A DNA stretch of 10,972 nucleotides from Deinococcus sp. GTDB taxonomy: Bacteria > Deinococcota > Deinococci > Deinococcales > Deinococcaceae. Under the pieces are notes generated by a model. It saw only the letters and a program-made list of their open reading frames with translations. It was not told where the DNA came from and did no database searches. Location of the stretch: contig NZ_JAGLBG010000058.1 in NCBI RefSeq assembly GCF_018260405.1, forward strand, positions 352 to 11,323, read 5' to 3'. The translations under genes and the position numbers were made by a program. Position 1 is the first letter of the stretch; each line of letters begins with the position of its first letter. Shown one piece after another: positions 1-9,272 of this stretch.

Positions 1-1199
1 TGGCGATAGTGGCCCGTCAGTCCACCGCCAGCCTGACGGTAACCGTCCTTGGGGGCACGGGCGGCTACTCTGGACACCCTTCGGGCTCCGGGTATGGTAC
101 CGGGGGCGGGGGTGGCGGCGGCGCGGTCTTGCTTTCTAGTGGCGTAACGCTAACGCCAACCGTTGCCGGTGGAGCCAACGGCCTGCTGTATGTCCCCAAT
201 GATAATGCGGGTGCCTACGGCGCTACGGCTGGCGCAACGGGAAGCAGTGCGTCCTTTACCCCGACCCCGACCGACAACGTCCCGCTGCCTGGCGTGTGCG
301 TTCCGCAAGTGACCGTGGTCAAAACAACCTCGACCCCCACACGGTACAAGGGCACCGACACGCAGGCGACCTACACCATCAAGGTCAGTAATGCACCAGG
401 GCGCGGCGACGCCCTGGGCGTAACGGTCAGCGACCCGGCACTGCCAGATGCTTTTACCTATGACAGTGCCTCGGAAGTGGCACTCGGCACATCGCCAGCT
501 CCAATTGCAACCCGGCCCAGTACCACCAACCCAACCGCAGGCAGCACGGCCCCCGCCTGGAGCAGTTTTACCATCCCTGGCGGCGGCTCGGTGGCCATTA
601 CCTTCCTGGCAAACCTGAATAGTACCCCTGTCAGCACTACGGCTTACCAGAACTCAGCGAAGGCGACTTACCTTGACCCCACCCGCACCGTCAGTGACGG
701 CACTGCCACTGCCACTTACGATTCGGCGAGCAGCACGGGCGAGGACGTGACCATAAGGAACAAACCTACAGTGGTCTTGGAAAAATGGGTCAGGAATGTC
801 ACCACAGGTGCGAACTTCACCCAAGCCAACAGTGGATTGCCTGGACAGACGTTGGAATACTGCATCAACTTTCGTGAGACAGGGGGTACAGATGCCAATA
901 ACTTTAAACTGTCTGACAGTATCCCCAGCTTCACCGACGTTCTGCCTAACGCCTATGACCCCAACACCCTAGGCTACGGTGTGCGGCTTTACAGCGGCAT
1001 ACAGTTAACTAATACCGCTGCATCTACTGCGCCACCTTCAGCGCCGCTTATTCCCACCACTGCCAGCAGCATCAACCTGACCTCTGCCTCCACGGACACA
1101 GATGGCGCAGAACTATCGCAAGCGGGCGGCCTGACGTACGCCACCAACCTTTTGGCAAATGGCCAGGGCATCGTTTGCTTCCAAGCAAAGATTAAATGA
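1..1199 (+). CDS. Glycine-rich DUF11-type surface protein, 5'-truncated
   Basis: The reading frame is open to the left edge, so the GTG at 9 is probably internal and the N terminus lies outside the window. Numbering from that GTG, residues 15-45 are very glycine-rich, including a run of seven Gly. Residues about 100-250 form an extracellular beta-sandwich resembling DUF11 (a VVKTTSTPT start, then YTIKVSNAPGRGDALGVTVSDP). Residues about 252-396 look like a second, more divergent copy (VVLEKWVRN, then LEYCINFRE, SDSIPSF). The chain ends at the end of that domain, so the C terminus is complete. Ser/Thr/Asn-rich composition without hydrophobic segments fits a secreted or cell-surface protein. DUF11 repeats are common in envelope proteins of Deinococcus and many other bacteria; a structural or adhesive role is inference. 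It converges on leuS across 212 bases. Confidence 0.8.
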   Translation, partial: AIVARQSTASLTVTVLGGTGGYSGHPSGSGYGTGGGGGGGAVLLSSGVTLTPTVAGGANGLLYVPNDNAGAYGATAGATGSSASFTPTPTDNVPLPGVCVPQVTVVKTTSTPTRYKGTDTQATYTIKVSNAPGRGDALGVTVSDPALPDAFTYDSASEVALGTSPAPIATRPSTTNPTAGSTAPAWSSFTIPGGGSVAITFLANLNSTPVSTTAYQNSAKATYLDPTRTVSDGTATATYDSASSTGEDVTIRNKPTVVLEKWVRNVTTGANFTQANSGLPGQTLEYCINFRETGGTDANNFKLSDSIPSFTDVLPNAYDPNTLGYGVRLYSGIQLTNTAASTAPPSAPLIPTTASSINLTSASTDTDGAELSQAGGLTYATNLLANGQGIVCFQAKIK

Positions 1200-1257
1200 T
1201 TGGTCAGAGGTAGGCACCTGCCGGGTAGAGAGTGCATCATGATTCACCTCTACCAAT
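1199..1257. repeat. Imperfect dyad overlapping the stop codon of the DUF11 gene
   Basis: The left arm ATTGGT-c-AGAGGT (1199-1211) pairs with ACCTCTACCAAT (1246-1257), giving 12 base pairs with one bulged C and a 34-base loop. It starts on the last base of the TGA stop codon. No T-run follows on either strand, so it is not a classical Rho-independent terminator. It may still protect the mRNA 3' end or be an old repeat. The rest of 1258-1411 holds a smaller dyad, GTCGCC (1304-1309) with GGCGAC (1318-1323), and no gene. Confidence 0.5.
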
Positions 1258-1411
1258 GAAGGCCGTCCGTATGAGTCCAACCGTGTGCCCAGCAGTCGGC
1301 CCCGTCGCCTCAGCACGGGCGACCCGCACGGCGCTGGTAGACCTGAACGTGGCGCTAACGCGCTGGAGGACTTCGCCGGGGAGAAGGTCAGTGGCTAAGG
1401 TTCACGGCCCC

Positions 1412-3889
<2,478 letters not shown>

Positions 3890-3900
3890 AGGGTCTCCTT
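3890..3900 (-). promoter_or_regulatory. leuS ribosome binding site
   Basis: The minus strand reads AAGGAG (3900-3895), then five bases, then the ATG of leuS. This is a near-perfect Shine-Dalgarno. It contrasts with the upstream leader ORF, which has none and appears leaderless. Confidence 0.85.
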
Positions 3901-3920
3901 AAGTCGGCCTAAGTCGGCCT
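3901..3920. repeat. Tandem 10-bp duplication in leuS leader
   Basis: Two exact adjacent copies of AAGTCGGCCT lie between the attenuator terminator and the leuS Shine-Dalgarno. This is probably a slippage duplication; no role is apparent. It adds 10 bases to the untranslated spacer after the terminator. Confidence 0.7.
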
Positions 3921-3929
3921 GCACAAACG

Positions 3930-3959
3930 AAAAAAACGCCCCGGCCAATGCAGCCGGGG
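3930..3959 (-). terminator. Rho-independent terminator in the leuS leader
   Basis: On the minus strand CCCCGGC (3959-3953), a 7-base loop and GCCGGGG (3945-3939) form a perfect GC-only stem. CG and then seven T (3936-3930) follow. It lies after the leader ORF and 30 bases before the leuS Shine-Dalgarno region. It would therefore stop leuS transcription unless prevented, which is the layout of a transcription attenuator. It could also simply end transcription arriving from the upstream ClC gene. Confidence 0.8.
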
Positions 3960-4000
3960 ACGGATCACACAAGCGCAGTGGCTAGGTGAGGCGTCCCCGG
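3954..4000 (-). promoter_or_regulatory. Candidate antiterminator helix competing with the leuS terminator
   Basis: CCGGGGACG (4000-3992, inside the leader ORF) is exactly complementary to CGTCCCCGG (3962-3954). The 9-bp helix uses six bases (3959-3954) of the terminator's 5' arm, so the two structures exclude each other. The 5' arm starts at the last base of the third Leu codon. A ribosome stalled there would probably cover part of it, so the direction of control is not settled by sequence. A second, weaker candidate is GCCACTGC (3982-3975) with GCATTGGC (3951-3944), with one mismatch. It would be masked only by a ribosome at the leader stop codon. Confidence 0.5.
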
Positions 4001-4023
4001 AGCAGAAGTGCAGAGCGGATCAT
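3982..4023 (-). CDS. Putative leuS leader peptide (13 codons, Leu-rich)
   Basis: The ORF encodes MIRSALLLRGRLT, then TAG. Codons 6-8 are CTT CTG CTC and codon 12 is CTC, so four of 13 codons are leucine and three are consecutive. It lies directly upstream of a Rho-independent terminator and of the leucyl-tRNA synthetase gene. This is the classical arrangement in which ribosome stalling at codons for the cognate amino acid controls read-through. There is no Shine-Dalgarno. Instead a TAAACT hexamer ends six bases before the ATG, matching the leaderless promoter layout known from Deinococcus. Translation is unproven. The peptide itself probably has no function beyond stalling. The absence of other long Leu runs nearby, and the direct link to leuS, make chance less likely. 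Confidence 0.6.
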   Translation of the reverse strand: MIRSALLLRGRLT

Positions 4024-4029
4024 GAAGGC

Positions 4030-4035
4030 AGTTTA
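4030..4035 (-). promoter_or_regulatory. Candidate -10 box of the leuS leader transcript
   Basis: TAAACT matches TANNNT. It is followed by six bases and then the leader ATG (4023), so transcription would begin at or next to the A of ATG. No good TTGACA-like -35 is seen 17 bases upstream. The hexamer overlaps a dyad, TAGCGC (4034-4039) with GCGCTA (4048-4053). A direct repeat CGCTACG occurs at 4049-4055 and 4071-4077, which could be an operator. Confidence 0.5.
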
Positions 4036-4085
4036 GCGCATAGGCCAGCGCTACGAGAATAGGACGGAGTCGCTACGCGGAAAAT

Positions 4086-5750
4086 TCAGGCTCCGGGCAG
4101 CCGCAACACGCCTTCGAGCGCTGCGTAAGCATCCGGACGGGCCAGAAACACCAGTTCGTCATCGGCGGTAAGGCGCAGTTCGGGGCGCGGAATCCTGACC
4201 GCGCCGTCCCGCACGATGCCGACCACTTCCACGCCGGGCGGCAGCGCCAGCAGATGCAGCTTAGTGCCGTCCCAGCTGCGAGGCACGGCGCGGCGGTACA
4301 ATTCCTGCTCGTTTGCGGAAGACAAGGGGGCCTCTGCACTGCCGGAAAGCTCAGCCGGGGAATCAGCTGGACCATCAAAAGGCACCGCTGAGGCCACAGC
4401 GCGGCGCGGCGCAATGAAACGCACGGTGTCTGGCAAGACCGCCAGCCCGGTTCCGAGGTGCAGGGGACTGACTGCCCGCGAACGCACCTGCCCCGGTACG
4501 ATGCCCGATTCGCCGCTGAGAAAATGAGCCAGCCCCGCCGCGACCAGAGCAACGGGCAAGGTCGCGTCTCCGCCCCAGGCCATCGCCAGCAGAGTCGCCC
4601 CGACAGGAACATTCAGGGTGACGGTTAGAAATGAAACTGCGCCGATCAGGCCCGCCAGCGACGAATCCACGGACAGCAACTGCCCCAGCCCCACGCCCAG
4701 CAGCCCACCTGCCGCCAGAGAGGGAAAAACGCCGCCTCCGAAGGCAATTTGGGCCCCTAGCGCCAGCAGCAGCCAACGCCACAGGCCCATCTCCGCAGCT
4801 TCCGTACCTAAAAAGCCGCTTAGGCCCAGCTGCCACCAGCCCATGCCGTCCCCCAGCAGACTGGGGGTGCTATAGAGGGCCACAACCGCCGTCAGTAGGC
4901 CAAAGAGACCACCGAACAGGGGCCGTAACCAGCCGTCGGTCCAGGCCGCCGGAATCAGGCGGCAGGCACGCAACAGCAGCCAGCCCGCCAGCGTGACCCC
5001 CAGCGCCACCAGAAAAAAGGCGGGGGTTTGCGAGAGCGCGGGCACTTGCACGGCGGGCACGCTGAGCAGCGGACCGAACCCGTAACACACGCCGTACACC
5101 GCGTAAGCCGCCACTGAGGCCAGCACGCAGGGCATCAGCACCTCGAACTCGAACTCGAAGCGGCGGTAGAGTACCTCGGCGATCAATACGGCGGCGGGCA
5201 GCGGCGCGTGCAGCACGGTGCCCAGACCCGCCGCTGCCCCGGCCAGCATCAGCGTACGGAACTCGACGTTATCGAGCTGCGTGGCCTGCCCCAGCAGCCG
5301 GGTCCCCAGCTGACCGACCATCACGAAAGCCGAATCCCGGCCTACCAGCAAGCCTGCGGCCTGTCCCAGCAGCGTACCGGCCAGCGCCCGAAGCTGCCCG
5401 GTCAGGCCAGGCCACTGCCCCCGGTTGTGATACCCGCGCACCAGTTGTGAAAACGGCGCCCCCGGTTCGGCGGGTACCAGCCAGGTGTAGAGCGCCCCCA
5501 GAAGCGGCAAAAACAGCAGTCCCCAGGGCAGCATGTCGCCAAAGGCCATCAGCAGGCCGCCGTCGCCGGTGGTGCCAGGCGGGGAAAAGCCGGTCAGCCA
5601 CGCGCCCAGCGGCAGCAGCCAGCCCAGCAAAGAGCGCAGCAAGATACACAGGCCACCGATCAGCAGCCCCAGCAACACGCTCAGAACCACGATCCGGCCC
5701 GTTTCCAATCGAGTGAGCATGGCGCGGGCGCGGGGCAACGGGGAACGCAT
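4086..5750 (-). CDS. ClC-family chloride channel/transporter with C-terminal TrkA-C-like domain
   Basis: From the ATG at 5750 the protein has 554 residues with many hydrophobic helices from about residue 18 to 415. Family signs: AGAAAGLGTVLHAPLPAAVL (170-189) matches the ClC 'AG.AAGF...F.APL.G.LF' helix, and GGGVFPSLAAGG (338-349) matches the GxFxP anion-selectivity motif. The usual GREGP motif with the gating Glu reads GRDSA (137-141). After the membrane part, a Ser/Ala/Pro linker (about 450-490) leads to a soluble tail (about 495-550; GVEVVGIVRDGAVRIPRPE...ADDELVFLARP) that resembles the TrkA-C/RCK-C ligand-binding domain. Residues 198-203 are FEFEFE, from three exact CTCGAA hexamers (5142-5159). 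Chloride transport is inferred from the family; channel versus antiporter cannot be told. The frame runs open up to 6098, but that stretch is repeat and hairpin sequence. A start at 5720 is also possible, since neither ATG has a Shine-Dalgarno. Confidence 0.85.
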   Translation of the reverse strand: MRSPLPRARAMLTRLETGRIVVLSVLLGLLIGGLCILLRSLLGWLLPLGAWLTGFSPPGTTGDGGLLMAFGDMLPWGLLFLPLLGALYTWLVPAEPGAPFSQLVRGYHNRGQWPGLTGQLRALAGTLLGQAAGLLVGRDSAFVMVGQLGTRLLGQATQLDNVEFRTLMLAGAAAGLGTVLHAPLPAAVLIAEVLYRRFEFEFEVLMPCVLASVAAYAVYGVCYGFGPLLSVPAVQVPALSQTPAFFLVALGVTLAGWLLLRACRLIPAAWTDGWLRPLFGGLFGLLTAVVALYSTPSLLGDGMGWWQLGLSGFLGTEAAEMGLWRWLLLALGAQIAFGGGVFPSLAAGGLLGVGLGQLLSVDSSLAGLIGAVSFLTVTLNVPVGATLLAMAWGGDATLPVALVAAGLAHFLSGESGIVPGQVRSRAVSPLHLGTGLAVLPDTVRFIAPRRAVASAVPFDGPADSPAELSGSAEAPLSSANEQELYRRAVPRSWDGTKLHLLALPPGVEVVGIVRDGAVRIPRPELRLTADDELVFLARPDAYAALEGVLRLPGA

Positions 5751-5758
5751 CGGAAGCC

Positions 5759-5764
5759 ATTGTA
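5759..5764 (-). promoter_or_regulatory. Weak candidate -10 box of the ClC gene
   Basis: TACAAT (5764-5759) is followed by eight bases and the ATG at 5750, which would give a leaderless or nearly leaderless mRNA. The hexamer 17 bases upstream (CGTGGT) is not a good -35. The absence of a Shine-Dalgarno before 5750 and 5720 is consistent with leaderless initiation. Confidence 0.3.
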
Positions 5765-5933
5765 GTGGGTTAGACGCACAGACCACGGTTTTCGGCTGAC
5801 GCCAGCAAGACGTGCGGGCGGCTCGCCTCAAGCGTGTCCCGTTGTTTGCTCCGCGCCCGCGCTGCTGTACGCAAGTGGCCCTGCCTGTGCCCGCTGTCAG
5901 GTGGCCCCCAGAGCTGGCGGGTGCTGGGGCAGC

Positions 5934-5959
5934 AAAAAAGCCGGAGCCAAAGCCCCAGC
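5934..5959 (-). terminator. Rho-independent terminator between clpB and the ClC gene
   Basis: On the minus strand GCTGGGGC (5959-5952), a TTTG loop and GCTCCGGC (5947-5940) form an 8-bp stem with two G-U pairs, followed by six T (5939-5934). On the plus strand an alternative perfect 8-bp stem, GCTGGGGC (5923-5930) with GCCCCAGC (5952-5959), is followed by CTCTTTTT. It could therefore act in both directions. It would stop clpB read-through about 270 bases after the clpB stop codon and before the ClC start. Confidence 0.65.
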
Positions 5960-5987
5960 CTCTTTTTCCAGCATCTAGAGCATTTTG

Positions 5988-6047
5988 CAAAAGGGTGGTG
6001 CCCTTTTGACCCTCTTTTTGCCGAGTGGAACGAGTGAAAAAAAAGAG
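5988..6047. repeat. Two adjacent hairpin-forming dyads
   Basis: CAAAAGGG (5988-5995) pairs with CCCTTTTG (6001-6008) around a 5-base loop. CTCTTTTT (6012-6019) pairs with AAAAAGAG (6040-6047) around a 20-base loop that holds CGAGTG twice. No coding signal is seen. They lie in the 481-base gene-free gap 5751-6231, whose remaining sequence (5765-5920) shows no recognisable feature. Confidence 0.5.
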
Positions 6048-6077
6048 CAGGACGTAGAATGAAGGGGGGCGGCGGTA

Positions 6078-6117
6078 TTGTTCCGACGTGCCCATCATTC
6101 GGAGAACTGCTCTAAGA
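6078..6117. repeat. Dispersed 40-bp repeat, copy 1
   Basis: Identical at 37 of 40 positions, in the same orientation, to 9233-9272. The core is GTTCCGACG, then CCCATCATTCGGAG, then ACTGCT and TAAGA. A short dyad TCCGA...TCGGA lies inside. The two copies flank clpB. It is probably a member of a genome-wide family of small intergenic repeats such as those known in Deinococcus; family membership is inferred, not checked. Confidence 0.8.
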
Positions 6118-6153
6118 GCCTGTAGGGTAGAGCGTAAAGGAGTTGCTGGTTAC

Positions 6154-6199
6154 AGTGGCGCGGATTCGATCCGAGGAAAGCGCCCGAATCCGCGCCACT
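6154..6199. repeat. Perfect 15-bp inverted repeat downstream of clpB
   Basis: AGTGGCGCGGATTCG (6154-6168) is exactly complementary to 6185-6199, with a 16-base loop. It begins 33 bases after the clpB stop codon in the transcript. No T-run follows on the minus strand, so it is not a textbook terminator. It may be a 3'-end stabiliser, a factor-dependent terminator or a mobile repeat remnant. A smaller dyad, GAAGCT-N4-AGCTTC (about 6207-6222), lies between it and the clpB stop. Confidence 0.65.
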
Positions 6200-6231
6200 T
6201 CCACCAGAAGCTCCTTAGCTTCCACCCGTCA

Positions 6232-8790
<2,559 letters not shown>

Positions 8791-8802
8791 ATTCTTGCCT
8801 CC
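8791..8802 (-). promoter_or_regulatory. clpB ribosome binding site ahead of a TTG start
   Basis: The minus strand reads GGAGG, then seven bases, then TTG (8790). The site decides the start: an ATG just upstream (ATGGAGG) is in another frame and meets TGA after five codons. That TGA overlaps the TTG. Confidence 0.7.
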
Positions 8803-8850
8803 ATTGCACGGCTGTTCCAGTCCGGCTTGGTCTAAGGGGTTAAAAAGCTA

Positions 8851-9005
8851 ATACGGATTTAGATTGAACTAGGCAGTTTTGGACTAAAGCCCAGCGAATG
8901 CCAGTGGAAAAAAATACGGGTTTCGCGGTATGGACTTGTAAAGCTGCCCGGCAGAGGCACATCTAGTGCTTTTCCAGGTGCGCCGGAATCCAGCGCAGTC
9001 CGTAT
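8851..9005. repeat. Inverted ATACGGA repeat pair in the clpB leader
   Basis: ATACGGA at 8851-8857 faces TCCGTAT at 8999-9005. The flanks share further bases when read inward (ATACGGAnTnnGnTnGAnnC). The same motif recurs at 9159-9169 as CTCATACGGAC and, inverted, at 1265-1275. All four sites are between genes. This suggests ends of a small repeat family or of a decayed miniature element. Confidence 0.35.
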
Positions 9006-9033
9006 AAGAGGATTCTAGACCCACGTCTGTCAT
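8884..9033 (-). CDS. Possible leaderless 49-codon ORF in the clpB leader
   Basis: The ATG at 9033 lies exactly six bases after the GATACT -10 box of the clpB promoter, so the transcript should start at or beside this ATG. The frame stays open for 49 codons, ends at TAG (8886-8884) and stops 93 bases before the clpB start. The product (start MTDVGLESSY, end FPLAFAGL) resembles no family I know. Codon use (AGA, CTA, TGT, TAT) is unlike the neighbouring genes, and an ATACGGA repeat end lies inside it. It may be translated only as a consequence of leaderless initiation, or not at all. Confidence 0.25.
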   Translation of the reverse strand: MTDVGLESSYTDCAGFRRTWKSTRCASAGQLYKSIPRNPYFFPLAFAGL

Positions 9034-9039
9034 GAGGAT

Positions 9040-9068
9040 AGTATCAAACTTGAGTGTCCTATTGTCAA
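9040..9068 (-). promoter_or_regulatory. clpB promoter (-35 TTGACA, -10 GATACT)
   Basis: On the minus strand TTGACA (9068-9063), a 17-base spacer and GATACT (9045-9040) form the best sigma-70-type promoter in the window. Transcription would start near 9033, giving clpB a leader of about 240 bases. Its -35 and spacer are covered by the HAIR operator. Confidence 0.75.
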
Positions 9069-9069
9069 G
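9049..9069. promoter_or_regulatory. HAIR-type HspR operator overlapping the clpB promoter
   Basis: Read on the minus strand the site is CTTGACA-N7-ACTCAAG. The HspR consensus is CTTGAGT-N7-ACTCAAG, so the match is 12 of 14 with exact spacing. The flanks extend the dyad to AAACTTGA...TCAAGTTT (9046-9072). HspR is a known repressor of heat-shock genes in Deinococcus and actinobacteria, and clpB is a known target class. Overlap with -35 and spacer fits repression by blocking RNA polymerase. Confidence 0.75.
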
Positions 9070-9173
9070 TTTATTGAGGGTTTAGAAATGTAGTTGGTCA
9101 TGGATTAGCTACGGTGAGCATGGTCAACAGGAGAAGGCAGAGCGAAACTTTCTGTGTCTCATACGGACTCCGG

Positions 9174-9222
9174 CTGGCCAGGTAGCGTGGTCAAGTGGCG
9201 CGGCGAGTGCTAGCCCGGCCAG
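9174..9222. repeat. Long imperfect dyad between the AttH-like gene and clpB promoter
   Basis: CTGGCCAGGTAGC (9174-9186) pairs with GCTAGCCCGGCCAG (9209-9222) with one mismatch and one bulge, around a 22-base loop. It lies 45 bases past the stop codon of the AttH-like gene on the minus strand. No T-run follows. It may end or protect that transcript. Apart from this dyad and the repeats, 9073-9230 shows no gene. Confidence 0.5.
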
Positions 9223-9232
9223 GCGACCCTTG

Positions 9233-9272
9233 TTGTTCCGACGTTCCCATCATTCGGAGCACTGCTTTAAGA
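9233..9272. repeat. Dispersed 40-bp repeat, copy 2
   Basis: Matches 6078-6117 at 37 of 40 positions in direct orientation. Its right end overlaps the AttH-like gene and supplies the last Ser codon and the TAA stop (9267-9269). TGTTCCGA (9234-9241) can pair with TCGGAGCA (9254-9261) to give an 8-bp stem with one G-U pair, which is partly lost in copy 1. Confidence 0.8.

Noticed and set aside
3890..4085. T-box riboswitch upstream of leuS
   Set aside because: No T-box consensus (TGGNACC-type bulge) or AG-bulge stem is seen in the leader. The interval is occupied by a short Leu-rich ORF and terminator instead.
6001..6060. Mobile-element terminal inverted repeat from the CTCTTTTT/AAAAAGAG dyad
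   Set aside because: The arms are low-complexity and only 20 bases apart. A local hairpin explains them better.
5751..6098. N-terminal extension of the ClC reading frame (116 further residues back to the ATG at 6098)
   Set aside because: The extension translates a 40-bp dispersed repeat and two hairpin dyads, has no ClC homology, and its ATG lies inside the repeat. The ClC fold starts after 5750.
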